Part shown: positions 1 through 6,303 of the stretch, piece after piece | Position numbering within the stretch: the stretch's first letter is position 1 | Layout of the letters: each line of letters starts with the position of its first letter | Source of the DNA: an uncultured Peptococcaceae bacterium | GTDB lineage: Bacteria > Bacillota > Desulfitobacteriia > Desulfitobacteriales > Syntrophobotulaceae | Assembly: GCA_937892995.1 (NCBI GenBank) | Contig: CALBJS010000072.1 | Coordinates: 1-17,253 of the forward strand | DNA: 17,253 nucleotides | Direction of reading: 5' to 3' | Program-made: the position numbers and the translations under genes | Notes under the pieces: model-generated | The model's database searches: none | The model's input: the letters and a program-made list of their open reading frames with translations, nothing else | Told to the model about the DNA's origin: nothing

Positions 1-10
1 CTTCCGATCT
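1..10. other. Illumina adapter remnant at contig start
   Basis: The first ten bases, CTTCCGATCT, are identical to the last ten bases of the standard Illumina TruSeq read adapter. The sequence downstream is an open coding frame that continues from base 11, so these bases are best read as untrimmed library adapter rather than genome. The first trustworthy genomic base is probably 11. Confidence 0.85.
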
Positions 11-11
11 G

Positions 12-845
12 GTTCCGCTTAAGGAATATAGTTTTGATAACCGAATTTACGAGAAAAGAGTCTATAGGGGATTTAGCAATCCTAAACCGGAAATAGAATT
101 AAAATTTGGCCCCAATATTGCAGATTGGCCCAAGATGGTGGCCCTTCCGGATAATATTCTTCTGAAAGTTGCTTCCGTAATTTCTGATCCTGTGACAACA
201 ACTGATGAGTTAATTCCTTCCGGAGAAACATCTTCATATCGTTCTAATCCGCTAAAACTTGCTGAATTCACCTTATCTAGGAAGGAACCCCAATATGTTC
301 AGCGAGCAAAAGCTGTTCAAAAAATAGAGCAGGAACGTCGGAGCATTGTCGCTCAGAATATTGATAATCCAAACATTTCTGAAGCATTGAAAGAAATCAT
401 GGAAAAAGTAAAAGCTCATCCCCAGAATAAGGAGATGAGCATAGTTGATCTGTTGAAAAACACCGGTATCGGCACGGTGATCTTTGCTGTAAAGCCGGGC
501 GATGGTTCGGCAAGAGAACAGGCTGCATCTTGCCAGAAAGTTTTAGGCGGTTGGGCTAATATCGCCAATGAATATGCTACCAAGCGGTATCGAAGTAATC
601 TTATTAACTGGGGTATGTTACCTTTTACCACCGAGGAAAATGCTAATACAAGGTATCAGGTGGGTGACTATATCTGGATTCCCGAAATTAGCAAAAAAAT
701 TAGGGAAAGTGAGGAAGTCATACCTGCCCAGATAATAAATGATCAAGGTATTAATAACATCATCCTATATTTAAAGAATCTAACAAATGATGAGAGAGAA
801 ATTATTCTAAAAGGCAGTTTGATTAATTATTATGCCACCCAATAA
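12..845 (+). CDS. Aconitase-superfamily hydratase, C-terminal part (5' truncated by contig end)
   Basis: The frame is open from the contig edge to TAA at 843-845, giving about 277 residues; the ATG at 135 is internal and not a start. The C-terminal half matches the aconitase swivel domain. It has GDGSAREQAASCQKVLGG at bases 499-552, where aconitases carry the substrate-binding S-R-E-H/Q segment, then a YRSNLINWGMLPF stretch equivalent to the R-x-N-L-I-N-x-G-(I/M)-L-P motif. The family interconverts hydroxy-tricarboxylic acids by dehydration and rehydration at a [4Fe-4S] cluster; the cluster-binding cysteines would lie in the missing N-terminal part. It resembles the stand-alone 'hydratase' (YbhJ-like) branch more than classical AcnA/AcnB, so the substrate is uncertain. 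It converges on the gntR gene with only 38 bp between stops and no clear terminator. Confidence 0.8.
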   Translation, partial: VPLKEYSFDNRIYEKRVYRGFSNPKPEIELKFGPNIADWPKMVALPDNILLKVASVISDPVTTTDELIPSGETSSYRSNPLKLAEFTLSRKEPQYVQRAKAVQKIEQERRSIVAQNIDNPNISEALKEIMEKVKAHPQNKEMSIVDLLKNTGIGTVIFAVKPGDGSAREQAASCQKVLGGWANIANEYATKRYRSNLINWGMLPFTTEENANTRYQVGDYIWIPEISKKIRESEEVIPAQIINDQGINNIILYLKNLTNDEREIILKGSLINYYATQ

Positions 846-883
846 GGAACAATGAGGGCTAGCTTATAAAAGAATTAAAGAAA

Positions 884-1603
884 CTACAAACGTTTACTCC
901 AATATTCTTCGAGGTCATTCAAGGCACTTAAAAGGTGCTCCCTAATAATTTTTTCAGTCTTCTCCCCATCGCGGTTTTTTAAGGACTGAAAAATAGCCTT
1001 ATGTTCACCGACAGATAGGGGGGCACGTTGGGTAAGAAAACTAAGACTGGAATGGAAAAAACCATTCCATAACTGAACGATCATCTTATAAAGACGGGGG
1101 GAATGAGCTGAAATATAGATTGTTTCGTGAAAATCTGTATTTAATAAGGAAAGCTGAGCGACTTCATTATTTTCTAGGCTTTTCTCCATCTGTCGGCATA
1201 AATTTTCTAATTTATTTAATTCATCCTGAGTCAAGTTATCACAGGCCAATCTGGCAGCAGCACCTTCGAGGATACTCCTCAGAAAGTATATTTCTTTAAG
1301 ATCTTCTAAGGCCAAGACAGAGACTGTAAATCCTTCTTGAGGTTGATATTGAACAAGATTATCGGATGTCAGACGGATGAGAGCTTCACGGACCATCGAT
1401 TTTGTAGCTCCGATTCGTTCTTCTAAATCTGCCATTTCTGTATCATTCAGATGATAGCCACGGGGGAAAACTCCCGAGAGAATAGCATTACGTAAGTAAA
1501 TGTAGACTTCTTCTTCGATCATAGCATTAGGATTCGACCCTTTAAGGGAATCAAGCGTGGTCGGGGAAAAATGACCTGTGTATTTTTCTAATAGGTTTCC
1601 CAT
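884..1603 (-). CDS. GntR-family (FadR/FCD subfamily) transcriptional regulator
   Basis: The 239-residue protein has the FadR-type layout. Residues about 28-95 form a winged helix-turn-helix (EEVYIYLRNAILSGVFPRG, then GATKSMVREALIRLTSDNLV and the wing QPQEGFTV). Residues about 100-235 form an all-helical FCD effector domain. The usual FCD metal/ligand positions are visible as His159, His201 and His223, while the customary Asp of the DxxxH motif appears to be Asn155 (Asp157 is close by). FCD regulators normally bind small organic acids. The ATG at 1603 has AAAGGAGGT at 1612-1620. It is divergent from the Gate-domain membrane gene, so it probably controls that gene and itself; control of the hydratase, FAH and SDR genes is inference. 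Stop codon is TAG. Confidence 0.88.
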   Translation of the reverse strand: MGNLLEKYTGHFSPTTLDSLKGSNPNAMIEEEVYIYLRNAILSGVFPRGYHLNDTEMADLEERIGATKSMVREALIRLTSDNLVQYQPQEGFTVSVLALEDLKEIYFLRSILEGAAARLACDNLTQDELNKLENLCRQMEKSLENNEVAQLSLLNTDFHETIYISAHSPRLYKMIVQLWNGFFHSSLSFLTQRAPLSVGEHKAIFQSLKNRDGEKTEKIIREHLLSALNDLEEYWSKRL

Positions 1604-1630
1604 ATTTACTTACCTCCTTTATATTAATCT

Positions 1631-1658
1631 ATTCTACCATGTTTTCTTCTTTTGTAAA
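1631..1658 (-). promoter_or_regulatory. Sigma-A type promoter for the gntR gene
   Basis: On the minus strand TTTACA (1653-1658) is followed after 16 bp by TAGAAT (1631-1636). Each hexamer is one base from consensus, and they lie just upstream of the gntR ribosome binding site. Confidence 0.6.
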
Positions 1659-1680
1659 AAGTTCTTTTTTAAACCTGAAA

Positions 1681-1729
1681 TACCTTATTGCCCAAAATAT
1701 GAATAAGGTAAGAAAACTAAGCTAGCTTA
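1681..1729. promoter_or_regulatory. Candidate operator: two dyads in the gntR / Gate-protein divergent spacer
   Basis: TACCTTATT (1681-1689) and AATAAGGTA (1702-1710) form a perfect 9-bp inverted repeat with a 12-bp spacer. Eight bases further on, TAAGCTAGCTTA (1718-1729) is a perfect 12-bp palindrome. Both lie in the 168-bp spacer between the divergent regulator and membrane-protein genes, where an autoregulator would bind. Neither matches the Escherichia coli FadR operator, so assignment to this GntR protein is inferred from position only. Confidence 0.45.
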
Positions 1730-1771
1730 TTTGATTATTATGAAGCATTATTTCGAAGGTGGAAAAAGCAA

Positions 1772-2719
1772 ATGAGAAAAATGACTTATAATACCTGGAA
1801 AAAAGGATTCTTAAAAGGGTTAGAAACTACTTGGGATTTGGCGAAAATAGTATTTCCAATAACAATGCTTGTTAGTATTTTGAAGTATACACCTGTTATC
1901 GATATTTTAAGCAAAATGCTTGAGCCTTTTATGGGTTTCTTTGGTCTCTCGGGAGAAACAGCAATTGTGCTGGTCCTAGGGAATGTCTTAAATCTTTATG
2001 CAGGTATTGGAGCTATGCTGACCATGGGGTTAACCGTTAAGGAAGTATATATTCTCTCGATCATGCTTAGCCTTTCCCATACTTTTATTGTGGAGACGGC
2101 CATTACCACTAAAATAGGAGTTAAACCTTGGATTGTGGCTCTGATGCGGTTAGGAATGGGTTTTCTTTTTGCCTTTATTCTTAATATTTTTTGGCAGGGA
2201 GGACAAGAAAAGGCCCAATATCTTTTGCCTGCGGCCACAGATCAGACTTTGACGGCTTGGTCGGATATTATCCTTAGTGCCGCTTGGACCGGAGTTAATT
2301 CCATTATCCAAATAGCAATTATTGTTATTCCCGTCATGATCTTCATCCAAATCTTAAAGGATATAGAGATACTACCTCTTTTAGCTAAACTGATGAGTCC
2401 CTTTACCCGCTTAATAGGAGTAAGTGATAAGACCGGAGTCACTCTCCTAGCAGGTCTATTATTTGGAATCGCTTATGGAGCTGGGGTAATTATTCAAACT
2501 GCCAAGGAAGAAAATCTTTCGAAAAAAGACATCTACTTAGTCAGTATCTTCTTGGTATGCTGCCATGCGGTGATTGAGGATACCTTAATATTTGCACCCC
2601 TGGGGATTAATGTTTTGTATTTGTTGTTGGTTCGGATTGCTTTAGCTTTTATTCTCACTATTACTACTGCTAATTTTTGGAGAGCCGTAGAAAAAAGGTT
2701 ACAAGCGAAAAGTGCTTAA
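1772..2719 (+). CDS. Integral membrane protein with duplicated nucleoside-recognition (Gate) domain
   Basis: The 315-residue, strongly hydrophobic protein has about eight membrane segments in two homologous halves. The first half (about 20-142) carries GNVLNLYAGIGA and SLSHTFIVETAI. The second (about 165-305) carries the parallel LFGIAYGAGVI and CCHAVIEDTLI, each followed by a similar helix ending in N-(I)-F-W. This is the pattern of the nucleoside-recognition/Gate family, also found in concentrative nucleoside transporters and FeoB. Such stand-alone proteins are usually annotated only by domain, and the substrate is unknown. The ATG at 1772 has AAGGTGGA at 1756-1763; a second ATG at 1781 is possible. 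Divergence from a FadR-type regulator suggests an effector-linked transport or sensing role (inference). Confidence 0.75.
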   Translation: MRKMTYNTWKKGFLKGLETTWDLAKIVFPITMLVSILKYTPVIDILSKMLEPFMGFFGLSGETAIVLVLGNVLNLYAGIGAMLTMGLTVKEVYILSIMLSLSHTFIVETAITTKIGVKPWIVALMRLGMGFLFAFILNIFWQGGQEKAQYLLPAATDQTLTAWSDIILSAAWTGVNSIIQIAIIVIPVMIFIQILKDIEILPLLAKLMSPFTRLIGVSDKTGVTLLAGLLFGIAYGAGVIIQTAKEENLSKKDIYLVSIFLVCCHAVIEDTLIFAPLGINVLYLLLVRIALAFILTITTANFWRAVEKRLQAKSA

Positions 2720-2741
2720 TAAGTAGAAGTTTAATGATGAT

Positions 2742-2945
2742 TTATATGGGCATCTTAATTACAAATATAACGGAGACATTGACACTCAGCTGTTCATCTT
2801 CAAGATATTCGTATAATTTACGTTGAAGCTCTGTTAGAGAATCTTCGATAGTAATACCTTTTGCGGAAAGATGATACTCTTCACAGACCACCACAAACCA
2901 TTCATTGTCTTGACGGATATCGACAGTAACTTTAAGCTCCCTCAT
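2742..2945 (-). CDS. Small HicB-like protein, no HicA partner
   Basis: The 67-residue protein has the profile of the HicB antitoxin N-terminal fold: a beta strand with EWFVVVCEEYHLSAKG, then a helix ITIEDSLTELQRKLYEYLEDE. This parallels the xPELxGCxSxGxTxEEAxxNxxEAI pattern. It is probably real because AGGAGGAA lies 8 bases before the ATG. A HicA toxin (about 60 residues with a G-S-H-H motif) is not encoded on either side, and no C-terminal DNA-binding domain is present. It is either an orphan HicB-like protein or another small alpha/beta protein. It converges on the Gate-protein gene, 22 bp away. Confidence 0.6.
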   Translation of the reverse strand: MRELKVTVDIRQDNEWFVVVCEEYHLSAKGITIEDSLTELQRKLYEYLEDEQLSVNVSVIFVIKMPI

Positions 2946-3070
2946 TGAAAATTCCTCCTGTCAGAAAAATTATTTTATACTAATATATGTACAAAGAGTA
3001 TTTTTTGGAACGCTAAAGAGAAGGCCTATATTCCTGATAATTTCACGAAAACTAGTGGAATCATTGCTAC

Positions 3071-3100
3071 TTGATACGTTTTATTATAAAATCTTAATAT
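3071..3100 (+). promoter_or_regulatory. Candidate promoter for the FAH-SDR genes
   Basis: TTGATA (3071-3076) and TAATAT (3095-3100) are separated by 18 bp, about 100 bp upstream of the FAH start. No better pair is visible in the 2946-3201 spacer. Confidence 0.4.
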
Positions 3101-3109
3101 TAAAACTAT

Positions 3110-3150
3110 GATTAATTGGAATATTAATCTATAATTAATAAATATAGATT
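3110..3150. promoter_or_regulatory. Two overlapping inverted repeats upstream of the FAH-family gene
   Basis: GATTAAT (3110-3116) and ATTAATC (3123-3129) form a 7-bp dyad with a 6-bp spacer. AATCTATA (3126-3133) and TATAGATT (3143-3150) form an 8-bp dyad with a 9-bp spacer. They lie directly downstream of the candidate -10 element, a typical repressor position. The regulator is unknown; the sequences do not resemble the dyads near gntR. Confidence 0.4.
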
Positions 3151-3201
3151 CTGCAGAAAAAAGCAAGTTGCGATAAAGATAAGAATAAGGAAGTGATAGC
3201 T

Positions 3202-4074
3202 ATGCGTCTAGCCTCTATTAAGTATGCTGGGGAAGAAGTTGCTGCGATTGTAACACCTCAAGGGTTAATACCTTTACGATCCTTAAAACAATCCGGGCAG
3301 GATTTTGCCGAGACTTTATTTGAACTGATTTCGACAGAGCAGCTTGAGGAGCTAAAGACTTGGTGGGAGACAGAAGGCCTTAAGAATATAGATAATTGGT
3401 CCAGGCACCTTATTCCTAGTGATCAAGTGGAATATGCCCCCTTATATCGTTGCCCACGCAAAATATGGGGAATTGGGTTAAATTATATGGAGCATGCTGC
3501 AGATCTTAATGAGAATACCCCGAAAAGCGAACCGGCCAGCTTTATGAAGCCTGATACTTCTATCATTGGTTCTGGAGATAAGATAGAGATTCCCAAGCAG
3601 TCTTCCCGAACAACTGCCGAAGCAGAGCTAGGCGTAATCATTAAAAAGCGTTGTTATGGTATTGGAGAAAAGGAGGTGCCGGAATATATCGCCGGTTATA
3701 CTTCTATTATTGATATGACCGCCGAAGATATTTTGATTCAGAATCCGCGCTACCTTACTAGGGCTAAAAGCTTTAATACTTTTTTCAGTTTCGGACCGCA
3801 TTTTATCACTCCTGATGAGGTGGATGATCTTTTAAATTTAAAAGTAGCTACGGTTCTTAATGGCGAAATTTATCGAGAGAATATTATAGCTAATATGACT
3901 TTCAGGCCGGAAACTCTAGTAGCTTTTCATTCCCAAGTAATGACCTTATTGCCTGGTGATATTATTTCCACAGGAACACCAGGGGCAGTGGTTATTAGGG
4001 ATGGGGATGTTGTCGAGTGTCATATCGCCGGGTTTGCCCCCTTGGTAAATCCGGTTAAGGACCTTAAGATTTAA
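3202..4074 (+). CDS. Fumarylacetoacetate hydrolase (FAH) family protein
   Basis: From ATG 3202 the product is 290 residues. This start is preferred over the in-frame GTG at 3193 because AAGGA at 3187-3191 sits correctly for the ATG, and that GTG overlaps the ribosome binding site. Residues 1-75 form the short N-terminal domain and about 85-288 the FAH catalytic fold. The fold shows GIGLNYMEHAAD (90-101), the metal-ligand cluster E140-x-E142 with D171, K189-S-F-N near the active site, and the closing PGDIISTGTPGAV (251-263). The family hydrolyses or decarboxylates acylpyruvates and related 2-oxo acids, or acts on 2,4-diketo sugar acids, with Mg/Mn. Substrate cannot be read from sequence. It shares orientation with the SDR gene 124 bp downstream, consistent with one pathway. 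Confidence 0.87.
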   Translation: MRLASIKYAGEEVAAIVTPQGLIPLRSLKQSGQDFAETLFELISTEQLEELKTWWETEGLKNIDNWSRHLIPSDQVEYAPLYRCPRKIWGIGLNYMEHAADLNENTPKSEPASFMKPDTSIIGSGDKIEIPKQSSRTTAEAELGVIIKKRCYGIGEKEVPEYIAGYTSIIDMTAEDILIQNPRYLTRAKSFNTFFSFGPHFITPDEVDDLLNLKVATVLNGEIYRENIIANMTFRPETLVAFHSQVMTLLPGDIISTGTPGAVVIRDGDVVECHIAGFAPLVNPVKDLKI

Positions 4075-4198
4075 GAATTGGACATTTGACTTTTCCAGAT
4101 ATGTGTGCAAACTATTAATAGATATTTAATTTGTAAATGAAAAAACGAAGTAAAGTAATGAAACTTAAAATTAAGATACAAATAGGAGGAATCTTACA

Positions 4199-4984
4199 AT
4201 GGATTTAAATTTGCAGGGTAAAGTAGCACTAGTCATTGCTTCGAGTCAGGGTCTAGGTAAAGCTATTGCTACTCAATTAGTTCTAGAAGGTGCCAATGTC
4301 ATGATCACCAGTATAGACGGACCAACGCTTAAGGTCGTTCAAGAAGAACTCCAGGCTTTGGGTAAAGGTCAGGTTGCTCAATATGAAGCTGACATTACCA
4401 AGGCAGATGATATTCGTGCGTTGGTAAAGTTTACTCGTGATACTTTCGGCAAGATCGATATTCTGATCAATAATGCCGGTGGCCCTCCGGGAGGGAACTT
4501 TGATAAATTCCAAGATGAAGATTGGCAGAAGGCCTTTGAGTTAAATCTTCTCAGTTATATTCGAATTATCAGGGAAGTGCTGCCGGATCTTAAGAAAAAT
4601 GGTGGACGGATCATTAACATGACTTCATCCTCCATCAAAGTACCTATTCCCAACCTGATCCTTTCCAATACTTTCCGGATGGGCGTCTTAGGACTTTCCA
4701 AGTCTCTGGCCGAAGAACTTGCACCATATAACATTCTGGTCAATACCGTTGCCCCGGGCCGAATTGCTACTGACAGGGTCGCTTTTCTGGATAAGCTTAA
4801 AGCAGAAAGGCTTGGAATTACACCTGAAGAAGTGGCAGAACAATCCCGGAAGACTATTCCTCTTGGGAGATATGGTGAGCCGGAAGAGTTTGCCAAGGTA
4901 GTAACTATGCTTGTTTCTGATGCTTGTACTTTTATGACTGGAAGCACGATTATGGTTGATGGCGGGATGGTTAAGGCCGTCTAG
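4199..4984 (+). CDS. Atypical short-chain dehydrogenase/reductase (BKR-like, catalytic Tyr/Lys replaced)
   Basis: The 261-residue SDR-fold protein retains NNAGG (91-95), N116 in helix alpha-4, Ser143-145, a PGRI segment (187-190) and the C-terminal TGSTIMVDGG. The cofactor motif is weakened to IASSQGLG (13-20) instead of TGxxxGxG. In the catalytic helix, SNTFRMG (156-162) aligns with YxxxK, so Tyr becomes Ser156 and Lys becomes Arg160. A known BKR-like SDR subgroup also lacks a perfect NAD motif and catalytic tetrad, so this is probably a conserved divergence rather than decay. It may still bind a nucleotide, but ordinary ketoreductase activity should not be assumed. AGGAGGA at 4184-4190 supports the start. 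No convincing promoter is visible in 4075-4198, so co-transcription with the FAH gene is likely. Stop is TAG. Confidence 0.85.
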   Translation: MDLNLQGKVALVIASSQGLGKAIATQLVLEGANVMITSIDGPTLKVVQEELQALGKGQVAQYEADITKADDIRALVKFTRDTFGKIDILINNAGGPPGGNFDKFQDEDWQKAFELNLLSYIRIIREVLPDLKKNGGRIINMTSSSIKVPIPNLILSNTFRMGVLGLSKSLAEELAPYNILVNTVAPGRIATDRVAFLDKLKAERLGITPEEVAEQSRKTIPLGRYGEPEEFAKVVTMLVSDACTFMTGSTIMVDGGMVKAV

Positions 4985-5056
4985 TACCTGAAGAAGTAAG
5001 GCACCCATTATTTTTATAATTTAACCTGATCTAGGTAAGAAAAATAGTAGAAAATA

Positions 5057-5088
5057 AATAATCCTCTGTGTATATGCAGAGGATTATT
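5057..5088. terminator. Bidirectional rho-independent terminator between convergent genes
   Basis: AATAATCCTCTG (5057-5068) and CAGAGGATTATT (5077-5088) form a perfect 12-bp stem with an 8-base loop. The plus-strand 3' flank is T-rich, and the minus-strand flank reads TATTTATTTTCTACTATTTT. It therefore serves the SDR operon from the left and the membrane-protein gene from the right. The frameshift-repaired stop of that gene, at 5090-5092, lies 1 base from the stem. Confidence 0.85.
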
Positions 5089-5089
5089 A

Positions 5090-5257
5090 TTATATTTTGT
5101 TGTTATTCAGATCCATCTCCCAGATTACATTATTATGTAAGTCTAGGAAACAGAATAAAGTCTTATCAATTCCTTGAAAAGGCAAGTATTTCTTCTTGTC
5201 AAAATCAATTATCACTTTCTTCTTGCCATTCTGAAAACGGTAGTCATATTTCAGGTT
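5090..5257 (-). other. Frameshifted C-terminal continuation of the LiaF-like membrane protein
   Basis: In the other minus-strand frame, bases 5257 to 5090 encode 55 residues without a stop, beginning NLKYDYRFQNGKKKVIIDFD and ending in TAA at 5092-5090. It has no start codon or ribosome binding site of its own. It begins at the G4 run (5258-5261; C4 on the coding strand) just before the current stop, and ends exactly at the terminator. One extra C would join it as ...TEVSPNLKYDY..., giving a 170-residue protein. This is probably a single-base indel, from sequencing or mutation. Confidence 0.65.
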
Positions 5258-5601
5258 GGGGATACCTCGGTACCTGCTTCTTTGGAGATGGAGTAATCAT
5301 GATTCTCAGAATAGTTATAATCCGAGGGTAAATGTTCATAGCCTAATGTTCCGGAATTAACCTTTGATACCCCGTACAATAGAATAGTTACCAAGATAAT
5401 CAACCAGATGAGCAGTCTGAAGACACCGTTTTCCTTCAGCAGAATACTTAAACCGAATCCGATTAAGATAAGGGGCCAAAGAGTAGCTAAAGAGCGAAGA
5501 AAAACATTAATAATAGAGAAAGAAAAGATATTGAGATTACTTAGTAACCAGATAGTACCTATAAATATTATTATTATACCGAGGGTTACATTTTTCCTCA
5601 T
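5251..5601 (-). CDS. LiaF-like small membrane protein, probably frameshifted near its C-terminus
   Basis: As written the product is 116 residues from ATG 5601. That start is preferred over the longer in-frame one at 5646 because AAGGAGGGG lies 5 bases upstream and the pspC stop is 1 base away. Three membrane segments (about 5-22, 38-54, 60-78) have the LiaI/LiaF-like pattern, including WPLILIGFGLSILL. A polar tail follows and ends abruptly at TGA 5253-5251, whereas a good coding frame continues to 5090. In Gram-positive bacteria such proteins commonly pair with PspC-type proteins in envelope-stress modules. Translation is probably coupled to the upstream pspC-like gene. The exact family of the extracytoplasmic tail was not recognised. 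Confidence 0.7.
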   Translation of the reverse strand: MRKNVTLGIIIIFIGTIWLLSNLNIFSFSIINVFLRSLATLWPLILIGFGLSILLKENGVFRLLIWLIILVTILLYGVSKVNSGTLGYEHLPSDYNYSENHDYSISKEAGTEVSPT

Positions 5602-5602
5602 T

Positions 5603-6016
5603 TTATCCCCTCCTTGTGTTAAATAGGATATAAATCCCAACCGCAATTATTCCTAGGGGGATAATTATATCCATGTTAAACCAGCGGAAGAACTTATCCA
5701 TCATGAAGAGAGAACCGATTATAATTAGAGCTATGCCGAGAATACGTTTACTCTTGTCCTTATCTACAGTGGAAGTTTCTTTAGTACCGAAAGTTTCGTG
5801 GGTATCGGCAGAATTTTTAAAAGGACTAAAGCTTTTTTCCGGCATGACAAGCCAGCAGATAATATATGCGATAATGCCTATACCGGTGAAGATAGACAGA
5901 AGCCAGATTATCCTGACGATAGTGGGGTCAATTTCGAAGTACTCGGCAATCCCGGCACATACTCCTGCTAGGATCTTATTTTCGTTTGAACGGTACAATT
6001 GTTTACTCATATTCAT
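5603..6016 (-). CDS. PspC-domain membrane protein
   Basis: The 137-residue protein begins with a canonical PspC domain: KQLYRSNENKILAGVCAGIA, then EYFEIDPTIVRIIW (24-39) and a membrane helix ending GIIAYIICWLVMPEK (47-61). A polar linker (62-90) precedes two more hydrophobic segments (about 92-107 and 116-132), the LiaF-like extension common in Firmicutes. PspC-type proteins are associated with membrane-stress sensing. GGAG at 6021-6024 is 4 bases from ATG 6016 and 10 from a second in-frame ATG at 6010, so either start is possible. It is the first gene of a two-gene minus-strand operon with the LiaF-like protein. Confidence 0.85.
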   Translation of the reverse strand: MNMSKQLYRSNENKILAGVCAGIAEYFEIDPTIVRIIWLLSIFTGIGIIAYIICWLVMPEKSFSPFKNSADTHETFGTKETSTVDKDKSKRILGIALIIIGSLFMMDKFFRWFNMDIIIPLGIIAVGIYILFNTRRG

Positions 6017-6040
6017 ACTACTCCTTTTTGAAAGATCAAT

Positions 6041-6067
6041 ATTATATTATGTAGCGGAACCTTTCAA
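6041..6067 (-). promoter_or_regulatory. Possible promoter of the pspC-like operon
   Basis: On the minus strand TTGAAA (6062-6067) is followed after 15 bp by a perfect TATAAT (6041-6046), close upstream of the ribosome binding site. The spacer is short, so activity is uncertain. Confidence 0.35.
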
Positions 6068-6214
6068 AAATTCCCCAAAAAATGATATAGTTAAATGTTC
6101 TTAATAAATTTTGATAATCTCTCTCTATTATAATTGAAAATTGAGAGATGTGAAGAAGATTTTATTGAAAAAACCACGGAACGACTAACCCTATGAGGAC
6201 GCTCGTTACTATAA

Positions 6215-6265
6215 GAGGGGCCGGCTTTTCCGTCGCCCTATATACGGCAGAAAAACAGGCCCCTC
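6215..6265. other. GC-rich stem-loop in the intergenic region 6017-6303
   Basis: GAGGGGCC (6215-6222) and GGCCCCTC (6258-6265) form a perfect 8-bp stem enclosing 35 bases, with an inner CCGT/ACGG hairpin (6230-6233, 6244-6247). It stands out from the AT-rich surroundings. It lies downstream of the ABC ATPase gene and upstream of pspC, both read leftwards. No T-run follows on either strand within 40 bases, although T6 (minus strand, 6168-6173) lies further on. It may be part of a terminator, a leader or a small structured RNA. I could not match it to a riboswitch I know. The rest of the spacer holds only a TCTCTC/GAGAGA dyad (6120-6148) and AT-rich sequence. Confidence 0.4.
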
Positions 6266-6303
6266 GTTTCGTTGTTTCCTTATTGGATTCCCAAGATAGA
6301 ATA

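Noticed and set aside
4555..4947. 130-residue open frame opposite the SDR gene
   Set aside because: It is antisense to a well-supported SDR, has no family resemblance and no ribosome binding site.
5068..5331. 87-residue plus-strand open frame after the SDR gene
   Set aside because: It starts inside the terminator stem-loop and overlaps the frameshifted membrane-protein gene on the other strand; it has no ribosome binding site.
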